Positions 46,636 to 56,797 of a DNA stretch of 64,000 nt are shown piece after piece; position 1 is the first letter of the stretch, and each line of letters begins with the position of its first letter. The stretch spans positions 71,102,403 to 71,166,402 of the forward strand of contig CM064426.1 in assembly GCA_032690845.1 (NCBI GenBank). Direction: 5' to 3'. This DNA comes from Eleusine coracana subsp. coracana (lineage: Eukaryota > Streptophyta > Magnoliopsida > Poales > Poaceae). The notes beneath the pieces are model-generated. The model was not told where the DNA came from. It made no database searches and worked only from the letters and a program-made list of their open reading frames with translations. The position numbers and the translations under genes were made by a program.

Positions 46636-47053
46636 TGTAACACCCTACTTTTGCAAATTCTAAAAATGCCAACTATTAGCATTTAGGAGTTTAATTAAAT
46701 AACCTAGGACAAATTGTTTTTATAATAAATTAAATTAAATTATTGCATTTGCATAACATGTCATATTCATATAGATTTTCATTGCATTATGCATTTAGTT
46801 TAATTATTATTTATTTACCAGGAATATTAGGAATAGAATTAGAATAGAAATTAGACAAGAAAAAGAATTGATAAAGAAAAAGAAAAGAAAAGGAGGAACT
46901 AGAACAGTGGGCCGAAACCCACCATTCAGCCCACCCCTCCCCTCTCCCCACCTCCTCCTTTCGGCCCAGCCGGCCAGGCCGCCTCCCCTCCCTTCATTCT
47001 CTCCCCCGCGGCCCACCTTCCCGGCCGGCCCAGCGCGCGCGGCCCGCTCCTCC

Positions 47054-47054
<1 letters not shown>

Positions 47055-47106
<52 letters not shown>
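47055..47106 (+). repeat. (CT)n microsatellite in LTR 1
   Basis: A run of about 26 CT units; the LTR 2 copy (about 56465-56516) is of similar length. CT-rich stretches are common near plant core promoters. They give false Ser/Leu and Arg/Glu ORFs on the two strands. Confidence 0.9.
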
Positions 47107-47110
<4 letters not shown>

Positions 47111-47376
47111 ACACGTGGGCCCCGCCTGTCATCCCCTCCTCCGCCTCTCTCTCTCCCGTCGCCGGAAACCGACGCCGCCACCACCGTCGATCTCCCTCCC
47201 CCGACCTCCCCAGCTCCTGTAACCGAAGCCCAACGCACGCGACCCCCCTCCGCTTCCTCTCCCCCACTCACCGTGCCTTAATCACGCACTGGCGTGCGTT
47301 ACCGAACCCAAACAGCCGCCACCGGCCATTGATGGCCGGAGACCTCGCGCCGGCTCAATTCGCCCGCCTCCGCGCC

Positions 47377-47383
47377 TATAAAG
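47377..47383 (+). promoter_or_regulatory. Probable TATA box of LTR 1
   Basis: TATAAAG in a GC-rich context (CGCGCC upstream, CACCCCCTCGG downstream). It is the best core promoter in the LTR; transcription would start about 30 bases on, leaving a leader of about 2.8 kb to ORF0. Confidence 0.6.
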
Positions 47384-50045
47384 CACCCCCTCGGCACCGC
47401 CCTGCTCCGCCGCCGCTCCTCCGCTCTCTCCTGCTCGCTCGCGACCATCGGACGACCTCCCCCACCGAGCTCCGACCACCGCCGCCACCGAGCCACGCCG
47501 CCGACCCCCTCCCGGCCTTCCCGCACCCGCGCGACCTGCCGGTGAGACTCCCCTCCCTCCCCTCTCTCTCCCGGGACTCTCGCGGCGAGGAATGGCCGAC
47601 CGGAGCGCCATTCCGGCCGGTCTCCGGTGAGCCCCGCCGCGCGCCACCGCCTAACCGGCCGCCGGCGACGACCTCCCCCCCGCCCTTTAATTGTGGCCGT
47701 TGGATCTTGATCCAACCGTCCAGATTACATACCCCTTCGGGTTATGTAATCGGTCCACCGTGAACCAGTGGACCAATGGTCCACAGAACCTATAGACCCG
47801 GTCCACGCATTTCTAGTTTAAAACTAATTCAATTAATTCCTGGATATTGTGGCAGTTTTGCATTTTAGCCCCTGTGCTTAGTTTAAATTAGGTTTAGGTA
47901 AATTTGTTTTTAGGCCCCTGAACTTTATAATAATTATTTTTAGCACTACATTTTTACAAAAAGCCCCTATACCTTTAAGAAATTATATTTTTGCCCTATA
48001 AATTGTAGAAAACCCCTGGAATTGTTTTAAATTATATTTTAATCCAGTATTTTTATATTATTAATGGTATAAATATTATTTTAGCCCTAAAAATTTACAG
48101 AAACACCCCTATGCATTATAAATTATTATTTGACCTTGTAATTTTATAAAACACCCCTGGACTAATTTTAATTATGTTTTAGTCCCCAGAATTATTTTAA
48201 AATTATACCTTAATCCTTATTAGTTGTATAAATATTATTTTAGCCTTAAATTTTTACAGGAACATCCCTGTACTTAATTTTAATTAGATTTTAGTCCTGT
48301 CTTTTTACACTTAAACCCCTGCACTTAGTATTAATTATGTTTGAGTCCTAGAATTTTTGCAAAAACAACCTTATACTTTTAATAACTACTTTTCAGCCCT
48401 AATAATTTACACTTTCGTCCCTATAATTTTATAAAATTACACATAGGTCCTTAAAAGCCTCTGTTTTTACCCTTTTGCCCCTAAAACTTCAAACTAGCAT
48501 AACTTTTTACTCATAACCCCAATTTAGGTGATTCTTGCGCCAAAATTCTCGTAGGAGCATAACCTTTGCATCCCTTGCATCTACATACTGTTTTTCCTCT
48601 GTTGCATATAGTGTATTGATTTTGTATGTTTTGCTTGTATTGGTATGTCGTTACATAAAGGCGAGCATACACAAGGACCACCCTACAAGGATTTTCAAGA
48701 GCAGGAATTTGAAGGGTTAGAGCAGCCTTCTGCGCAGGACGAAGGCAAGTGTCCTTGATGCATATTACACCTATTGAAATGTTACTATAGAATTGCATGC
48801 TTGTGTCAATTTATTAGGAACCTATTGTTAGGGTTTTCCTTAGTAATTGTTTTTACCCTGTTCCTCGTCGCCTTGAACCAATGGGTGAATTGTGGGTAGA
48901 AAATGCTTACGATGGCTTATGGGATGTGGGTTAATATTAATTTTGATTAATGAACAATGTCACGTGGGATATGTTTGGTAAATCTTTTAGTAACATGGCT
49001 TAGGGATCTAAGCAAGCCAGGTGGAAAGGATGTGGTGCCGTGGGCACATGCTTGTGGTGGTAGGCTTGTTGTAGATCCTAGGAACCGGTTCTTGGAGTGA
49101 CAACCCAGGAAAACAGTGCCAACACAAGACCGACATGGGTAAGGCTTGGCCTAGTAATTAGATGTTCTCCCAGTGTCGGTGCAGCATTTGGTGGAGCGGG
49201 GAATGGAAGTCGAGAGGACTATCCTTGTATCCGAATGGCTCAAGAGGGGGCTTCCGGGGTGATGAGCTGCTTGTTGAAGGGCTATCACTTATGGACGGGA
49301 GTGGAACCTTAGTGGCTAGCATGTACTGGGAGACCCTTTGGAAAAGCCTCGTAGTGAAACCCTGCCACACACCAAAGGAAGTGTGTAATGTGGGTCGCGT
49401 CCACGGGCACCAAGGGAATCACGACTTGTGGGTAAAGTGGTACAAACTCTGCAGAGTATCAAACTATCATGATAGCCGTGCTCACGGTCAAGAGCGGCTT
49501 GGAATCCTCATAAGATTAGTTGGGTGGGGATGGGTTGGTTGGAACGATGGAATGGGTTGGAACTTGGTTAGTATAGCACCTTGAAATCATGGTTGGGATG
49601 ACCCCACGTAGTAAATAGGATGCTTAGGTTAATTAAAAGCTCATGCTTCCCACTCTATAAAGCCTTTTTCTTGACTATAGCCCCATGTCATATTTTCCCC
49701 ACTTGCTGAGTACGACACGTACTCACCCTTGCTATACCCCGTTGACATTCAGCCCAAGGAGAAGATTGGAGCCACTACGAAGATGAAGGAAGCGAGTACT
49801 AGGCGATTATCCACCAGTCGATGCCTGTGGAGTTTGGGATGTCTACGCTAGCTACTTTCCGCTGCATTGATGTACTTTTCTTCTAGACCCACGGGTCCTT
49901 TTGTAATAAATATACGATGTAATAATTAAAGGATATGGATAATTATTCTGTTGCCACTGATGATGTACTGTATGTGTGTGTAACTTGATCCTGGGCACAC
50001 GTACGGCTACACCCATTTCTCTTCTTAAAATGGGTGTTACAGAAG

Positions 50046-50058
50046 TGGTATCAGAGCC
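50046..50058 (+). other. Gypsy primer-binding site 1
   Basis: TGGTATCAGAGCC, complementary to initiator-Met tRNA, four bases after LTR 1. Confidence 0.95.
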
Positions 50059-50239
50059 ATATCGACTGCAGGATGACAGCCTAGATAGCCATGAACGTAT
50101 TTAGGGACCCTACTTTGTCTTACATCAATAAAAACTATTTTAACAAAATATTAATCCTTGTCATTTCTTATTTTGTTGCTTTTGTTTTTCAGATTTCCTT
50201 AATCATTGCTTATTCATGCCTTGTGATTTTAAAATATAG

Positions 50240-51235
50240 ATGGCCCTCACCAAGCAAAGCTCTCGTAAGAGTACGACTAGACGCCACTATGGACTCCTTG
50301 CCCCTAGGCGTGTTCAAAGGGAAGAAAGTGAAGAAGCAAATCAACCTGAACGCGAGAAGACCCCAGTAAGGGATGAGACATTTCTAGAGGAACCGCAAGA
50401 GGACCCTGAGGAACCTGAAGAAGAAGAAGAACCAGAAGAGTATGAGCAAGAAGAGGACCCTGAGGAACCTGAAGAGGAAGAAGAACCAGAAGAGTATGAG
50501 CAAGAAGAGGACCCTGAAGAACCACAAGAGGAAGAAGACCCAGAAGAGCCCGAGGACCTCGAAGAGCCTAAGAATGGTGATAACTCGGATGAGGACGAAG
50601 ACCTAGCCGTCCGTATGGCCGAGAAGTACCGCTCTTTTGGACTAGAGGGTGAGACCTTCTCCAAGACTCTGCGAAAGCTACTTGAGAAGATTGGCATCAC
50701 CAACAAGCCTCAGTACTTCATCAAGAGAGTGGATCGTCCTTCTCGTGAGGAATGGACAGCGGAGGTCAACATCTACGACGGCGACCGCGTCATATCTACG
50801 CATCGTGGCCGCACCCCTAGGGCTACTCGTGGGGCTGCAATAGACGACGCTGCTTGGAGGGCTCTCACTAGCCTCTGCTACACTCACCGCCATGGAATAG
50901 CAAGGACAAGTTTTGCACATATTCCCCGTCGGAAGCCAGGCACGAAGAAGTACACCATCGCTCCTACAGAATGGTATGTGAGCACCGGGGAGATGGACGA
51001 GACTCAGGGAATAGCGGTGGACTTAAGCCGCACTATAGAGGCACTACAGTGGGAGAACCATGCCCTTCGGAAGAGGCTGCGCGATACTGAGGATTACATA
51101 AAGCGCGACCAGCGAGTCAAGATGGGCGAGCAGAGTGACCGCTACTCATCGGGTATCCGCACTTGGACTGCAAACTCCCCGAAGCGCGCAAGTTCCATAT
51201 CTTCGATCTCCGACGAAGTGAACTCCCATGCCTAG
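50240..51235 (+). CDS. ORF0 copy 1: acidic protein with H3-tail-like N-terminus
   Basis: 331 aa, first ORF after the primer-binding site. The N-terminus MALTKQSSRKSTTRR resembles histone H3 (MARTKQTARKST). After Met removal, 8 of the first 11 residues match, including Lys4 and Lys9 equivalents, and the mismatches at 6 and 7 are T/S and A/S. Residues 48-120 are very acidic, with an 18-residue unit (EEPEEEEEPEEYEQEEDP) repeated. Residues 142-211 fit a double-stranded-RNA-binding fold: helix TLRKLLEKIG, strands QYFIKRV, EWTAEVNIYD and VISTHRG, helix AAIDDAAWRALTSL. Residues 258-290 suggest a coiled coil, followed by a Ser-rich tail. ORF0 proteins upstream of gag are known in RIRE3/RIRE8-type elements; their function is not known to me. 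The frame is intact and identical to copy 2. Confidence 0.85.
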   Translation: MALTKQSSRKSTTRRHYGLLAPRRVQREESEEANQPEREKTPVRDETFLEEPQEDPEEPEEEEEPEEYEQEEDPEEPEEEEEPEEYEQEEDPEEPQEEEDPEEPEDLEEPKNGDNSDEDEDLAVRMAEKYRSFGLEGETFSKTLRKLLEKIGITNKPQYFIKRVDRPSREEWTAEVNIYDGDRVISTHRGRTPRATRGAAIDDAAWRALTSLCYTHRHGIARTSFAHIPRRKPGTKKYTIAPTEWYVSTGEMDETQGIAVDLSRTIEALQWENHALRKRLRDTEDYIKRDQRVKMGEQSDRYSSGIRTWTANSPKRASSISSISDEVNSHA

Positions 51236-52406
51236 GAGATTCCCTTACCCGTGAATAAAGATTGTAATAATCAAACGCTTACATCGATTTACTTTCATGG
51301 TGTGATGTAATGAACTCGTTGGCTTGCTTAATAAGTGTGCTTGATGTGGGTTGTAGAATGCCTCGGCACCTTGTCCACAATCTCATCGTTTGTTTGCTTA
51401 TTAAAATAAACTATCTTTTACTTATCACTCCTTGATACATTTAGATGGGGATCTTTCTTTTGGTTATTACCACACCTTGTCTCACACTACTTCCACCACC
51501 TACTCTAATCAAATGGTTCGCACTAGAGGCCACGCTGGAGGTAGCAATCAGAACAACGAGGAGGGCAATAATGCTTCGAACCTTGAGCAATTCTTGGTCG
51601 TACAGACTCAGCTCATGCAAACAATGATCCAAACTTTGGGCGCTATACAGCAGAACCACAACAACCAGCAGAACCACAATGCACCTCCACCTCCACCCCA
51701 GAATAGATTGGGGGAGTTCCTAAGGACTAAGCCACCTACCTTTTCCCAATCTAAGGATCCGATGGAAGCTGACGATTGGCTCAAGGCAATCGAAAAGAAG
51801 TTGATAATCGCTCAATGCAATGATCGAGAGAAAGTTCTCTTTGCAGCTCATCAGCTGTATGGTGTAGCCGCAGACTGGTGGGAAGCTTATTGCAATGCTA
51901 ATGCTGATGTGGAAAGCATCACTTGGATTGAGTTTAAGGATAATTTCCGCTCCCACTATATTCCTACGGGCATCAAATTGCTGAAAAGACAGGAATTTCA
52001 GGACCTGAGACAGGGGGACATGTCAGTAAGTGAATACTTGAATAGGTTCATCCAATTGTCCAGGTATGCTCCCGAGGATGTGAACACCGATGGGAAGAAG
52101 CAATACATGTTCATGAGGGGACTGCAGAATGACATCCAGTTTCAGTTGATAAACAATGACTATGTCAACTTCCAGAAACTGGTGGACAAGGCCATTGTTG
52201 TGGAGAATAAGCGCAATGAGATTGAGAGGGAAGGCAAGAGGAAGATGCCATTCCAAGGACAATCATATGGTAGCAACACTCGCCCCCGCATGATGCCATC
52301 TTCTAACTCATACTACCGTGCTCCCAGCACTGTCAGGCCACCCATGCAAGCTCCACGCCCAAACTTTCCAATGCAACGTTCCAACTACCAGGCACCCCGC
52401 CCTAGC

Positions 52407-52409
52407 TAG
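52407..52409 (+). other. Internal UAG codon 1 of gag-pol
   Basis: TAG CAG CAG in a Gln/Pro-rich linker between capsid and knuckle. Neighbouring units read YQQAPR, so Tyr is the expected residue here. Confidence 0.9.
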
Positions 52410-55349
52410 CAGCAGGCACCTCGTTCCACCTATCAGCAAGCACCCCGCCCCACAGCCCCAACAGCTCCACAAAACCAGAACCGCCCCACCGCAGGAAACA
52501 CTAATGGTGTGAAGCGCGGATGTTATCACTGTGGACAGGAAGGTCACTTCATGGGACAGTGTCCTCAACAGAACAATGCACCAAGGCAAGCTTCAACTAA
52601 CCTGCCTTCAGGCAATCGAGGACAACAGAATTACGCTCGAGGGCGCGTCAATCATGTCACTACAGAAGAAGCTGAGCAAGCTGTAGATGTGGTGCTCGGT
52701 ATGTTCTTAGCTAACTCTCAACCTGCAACCATTTTGTTTGATTCGGGAGCATCGCATTCATTCATAACATCCACATTTGTGGCAAAGCACAACTTACCGA
52801 TTGCTCTTATGAAGCGTACCATGCTAGTTAGCTCTCCTGGTGGAGAAATGAGAACCAATCAAATATGCCCAAAGGTCGCCCTTAAAATAAGGGGGGTGGA
52901 CTTCTCAGCTAATCTCATAATCCTAGACTCCAAGGGGATAGATATAATACTTGGAATGGATTGGTTACGCAAGTATGATGGAGTGATACAGTGCGCCAAG
53001 CAGTCAGTACAACTGACCAGTGCAGAGGGTACCAAGGTTGAATTCATAGCAGCCAACTCTACTACCAAGGAAGTCATACTAAACCAAACCACCGGCACAC
53101 CCATAGAAGAGATACGAGTGGTATGTGAATTCCCTGATGTCTTTCCTGAAGAACTTTCAGGTATGCCACCAGACCGTGACATAGAGTTTGTTATCGACTT
53201 AATACCAGGAACTGCTCCTATATCTAAGAGGCCCTATAGGATGCCAGTTAATGAGTTGGTAGAACTAAAGAAGCAATTACATGAGATGCTAGAGAAAGGT
53301 TTCATTCGCCCTAGTTCCTCACCTTGGGGAGCTCCAGTACTCTTTGTCGAGAAGAAGGATAAGACTCAGAGGATGTGTGTGGACTATCGTTCTCTTAATG
53401 ATGTAACCATCAAGAATAAGTATCCACTACCACGGATTGAAGACTTGTTCGATCAGATGAAAGGAGCTTGTGTATTCTCCAAGATTGATCTACAATCCGG
53501 GTATCACCAGTTAAAAATCAGACCATCAGACATACCCAAGACGGCTTTCCGAACAAGATATGGGTTATATGAGTATACGGTAATGTCATTTGGGTTAACC
53601 AATGCACCGGCTTACTTCATGTACCTTATGAACAAGGTGTTCATGGAATACTTGGATAAGTTTGTTGTGGTTTTCATTGACGACATCTTAGTGTTTTCAA
53701 AGAATGAAGAAGAGCATGAGGTACACCTCAGGCTAGTTCTAGAGAAGCTACGTGAACACCAGTTGTATGCCAAATTAAGTAAGTGCGAATTCTGGCTGAA
53801 GGAGGTAGCATTTCTTGGTCATGTGATCTCTGCTGGAGGAGTGTCAGTCGGTCCAGGCAAGGTAAAGGACGTCCTAGATTGGAAACCACCACAGACAGTA
53901 AGGGAGATTAGAAGTTTTCTTGGATTAGCCGGATACTATCGGCGATTCATAAAGGACTTCTCCAAAATAGCAAAGCCAATGACGACACTGTTAGGGAAGG
54001 ACAAGATTTTCAAATGGACTCCGCGTTGTCAAACCAGCTTTGAAGAATTGAAGAAGAGATTAACGTCAGCCCCTGTCTTAATCTTACCTGACATCAATAA
54101 GAGTTTTGACATATACTGTGACGCATCGAGGCAAGGACTAGGATGTGTGCTCATGCAGGAAGGTCATGTTGTGGCATATGCATCTAGGCAATTACGGAAT
54201 CATGAAGAGAAGTACCCAACACACGATTTGGAATTAGCGGCAGTAGTACATGCTCTGAAAATTTGGAGGCACTACATTCTTGGTCATCGTTGTGAGATCT
54301 ATACGGATCACAAGAGTCTCAAGTACATATTCACTCAGACGGAGTTGAACCTAAGGCAACGACGTTGGTTAGAGTTGATTAAGGACTATGATGTGGGTAT
54401 TAACTATCATCCAGGGAAGGCGAATGTTGTTGCAGATGCCCTGAGTAGAAAGGCCTATTGCAGTCAGTTAATCGTGGAAAGGCTACCACCAGCACTCTGC
54501 CAGGAGTTTGAACGACTAAACCTTGGGTTTGTGAATGAGTTGGAGGCCGTCGCAATGGAAGTAGAACCAACTCTCAATGAAGAAATTCACAAAGGACAGC
54601 TAGAAGATGAGAAGTTAAGTGAGATCAAAAAGCTTATTAAGGAAGGAAAAGCTACCGACTTCACAGAAGATGAGAAGGGTATTATATGGATAGGTAAAAG
54701 AATATATGTGCCAGACAAAAAGCCCCTTCGTGACATAATACTACGGGAAGCACACGATTCTGCATACTCCATTCATCCAGGAAGTACCAAGATGTATCAA
54801 GACTTGAAGACTCGTTATTGGTGGCATGGCATGAAGCGTGATGTCGCAAAGTATGTTGCGGTGTGTGACACATGTCAACGTGTCAAGGCAGAACACCAAC
54901 GACCCGCCGGACTACTTCAACCTCTAAAGGTTCCTGAGTGGAAGTGGGAACAAGTCGGTATGGACTTCATCGTTGGATTACCCCGTACACAGTCGGGATA
55001 TGATTCTATATGGGTTATAATTGATCATTTAACCAAGGTGGCACACTTTATTCCTGTCAATACAACTTATAGTGGTGCGAAGCTGGCAGAACTATACATG
55101 TCAAGGATAGTGTGTTTACATGGAGTCTCTAAGAAGATAGTATCTGACAGAGGCTCTCAGTTCACCTCGAGGTTTTGGGAGAAGGTACATGAATCTCTTG
55201 GCACCAAGTTGAACTTCAGCTCTGCGTATCACCCTCAGACTGATGGACAGACCGAGAGGACGAACCAAATACTAGAAGACATGTTGAGAGCTTGTGCTTT
55301 GAAATATGGCAAGAGTTGGGACAAGAGTCTACCCTACGCAGAATTTTCC

Positions 55350-55352
55350 TAG
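55350..55352 (+). other. Internal UAG codon 2 of gag-pol
   Basis: YAEFS, TAG, then NNSYQASIGMAPFE. Gypsy integrases have Tyr (FSYNNSYH) at this place. Confidence 0.92.
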
Positions 55353-56030
55353 AACAACAGTTATCAAGCAAGTATAGGGATGGCGCCTTTCGAGTTCTTA
55401 TATGAAAGAACGTGTAGGACACCTCTGTTCTGGAATGAGACAGGAGAGAACCAAGTCTTCGGACCTGAGATACTACAAGAAGCAGAAAGACAAGTTAAGA
55501 TTGTACGTGAGAACCTAAAGGTTGCACAGTCAAGGCAGAAAAGCTACGCCGATCGTAGGCGAAGAGACCTATCCTTCGAGATTGGAGACTTCATATATCT
55601 CAAGGTATCACCCATGAGGGGTGTTAGACGCTTCAAAGTAAAAGGAAAGTTAGCACCATGTTACATCGGCCCTTTCAAGATTCTTGATAGAAGAGGAGAA
55701 GTCGCATATCAGTTGGAGCTACCCTCACATCTCACGGATGTGCATGACGTGTTCCATGTGTCCCAGTTAAAGAAGTGCTTAAGAGTGCCTGAAGAACAAC
55801 TCCTTGTTGAGGAAATAGACCTTCGGAAAGACCTCACAGATACGGAACAACCAGTCAAGATCCTAGAAGTTGTTGAGAGAGTTACCAGAAATAAGGTGAT
55901 CCGGATGTGCAAGGTGCTCTGGAATCATCACACGGAGGAAGAAGCCACCTGGGAGCGTGAAGAAGAATTAAAAGCCGAGTTTCCCCACCTCTTCATCAAT
56001 CTTTCCGAATCTCGAGGGCGAGATTCATTT

Positions 56031-56045
56031 TAAGGGGGGTAGATT
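56031..56045 (+). other. Gypsy polypurine tract
   Basis: TAAGGGGGGTAGATT directly before LTR 2. The second unit lacks it because its internal region is deleted. Confidence 0.85.
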
Positions 56046-56463
56046 TGTAACACCCTACTTTTGCAAATTCTAAAAATGCCAACTATTAGCATTTAGGAGT
56101 TTAATTAAATAACCTAGGACAAATTGTTTTTATAATAAATTAAATTAAATTATTGCATTTGCATAACATGTCATATTCATATAGATTTTCATTGCATTAT
56201 GCATTTAGTTTAATTATTATTTATTTACCAGGAATATTAGGAATAGAATTAGAATAGAAATTAGACAAGGAAAAGAATTGAGAAAGAAAAAGAAAAGAAA
56301 AGGAGGAACTAGAACAGTGGGCCGAAACCCACCATTCAGCCCACCCCTCCCCTCTCCCCACCTCCTCCTTTCGGCCCAGCCGGCCAGGCCGCCTCCCCTC
56401 CCTTCATTCTCTCCCCCGCGGCCCACCTTCCCGGCCGGCCCAGCGCGCGCGGCCCGCTCCTCC

Positions 56464-56464
<1 letters not shown>

Positions 56465-56516
<52 letters not shown>
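56465..56516 (+). repeat. (CT)n microsatellite in LTR 2
   Basis: Counterpart of 47055-47106. The CT run is followed by CACTCACTGACACG, four bases longer than in LTR 1. Confidence 0.9.
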
Positions 56517-56520
<4 letters not shown>

Positions 56521-56790
56521 ACTGACACGCGGGCCCCGCCTGTCATCCCCTCCTCCGCCTCTCTCTCTCCCGTCGCCGGAAACCGACGCCGCCACCACCG
56601 TCGATCTCCCTCCCCCGACCTCCCCAGCTCCTGTAACCGAAGCCCAACGCACGCGACCCCCCTCCGCTTCCTCTCCCCCACTCACCGTGCCTTAATCACG
56701 CACTGGCGTGCGTTACCGAACCCAAACAGCCGCCGCCGGCCATTGATGGCCGGAGACCTCGCGCCGGCTCAATTCGCCCGCCTCCGCGCC

Positions 56791-56797
56791 TATAAAG
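56791..56797 (+). promoter_or_regulatory. Probable TATA box of LTR 2
   Basis: TATAAAG in the same GC-rich context as 47377. It could drive the second ORF0 on its own. Confidence 0.6.

Larger units (their letters stand above)
46636..50041 (+). repeat. Gypsy LTR 1 (5')
   Basis: 3,406 bp, TGTAACACCC...GGGTGTTACA with inverted ends. It has a CT microsatellite, a GC-rich promoter region, about 800 bp of AT-rich sequence punctuated by CCCCTG phrases, and a 3' part with short meaningless ORFs. Confidence 0.96.
51513..56033 (+). pseudogene. Gypsy chromovirus gag-pol polyprotein, two internal UAG codons
   Basis: One frame of 1,506 codons with UAG at codons 299 and 1280. Start MVRTRGHAGG at 51513 is the conserved gag start; an earlier in-frame Met at 51432 lies in the leader. 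Gag: ADWWEAYCNANADVESITW and EFQDLRQGDMSVSEYLNRF. Knuckle CYHCGQEGHFMGQC starts at residue 337. Protease is LFDSGASHSF with Asp at 410. RT has YPLPRIEDLF and FIDD at 721-724. RNase H has YCDAS with Asp 870. Integrase has an HHCC region, then Asp1151, Asp1212 and Glu1248, an exact D60D35E spacing. The chromodomain (1445-1494) includes VLWNHHTEEEATWE and is of the group lacking two of the three cage aromatics. Everything but the two stops looks functional. It ends at 56033, just before the polypurine tract. Confidence 0.92.

Noticed and set aside
46807..47763. Overlapping long ORFs on both strands in the LTR GC-rich region, and the same in LTR 2 (56217-57105)
   Set aside because: They are Arg/Glu and Ser/Leu runs read from the CT microsatellite and Pro/Arg from GC-rich DNA. 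No domain is present, and both strands are open at once.
49097..49584. ORFs of 70-140 codons in the 3' part of the Gypsy LTR
   Set aside because: Present on both strands inside a non-coding LTR, with no recognisable domain; they recur at 58512-58999 only because the LTR is repeated.
50240..50320. A captured histone H3 gene
   Set aside because: Similarity stops after about 12 residues; no histone fold follows, and the rest is acidic and dsRBD-like. Mimicry or chance fits better than gene capture.
50304..50706. Minus-strand Ser/Gly-rich ORFs opposite the acidic part of ORF0
   Set aside because: They are the reverse of Glu/Pro codon repeats. The sense frame is longer, starts after a primer-binding site, and is kept in both copies.
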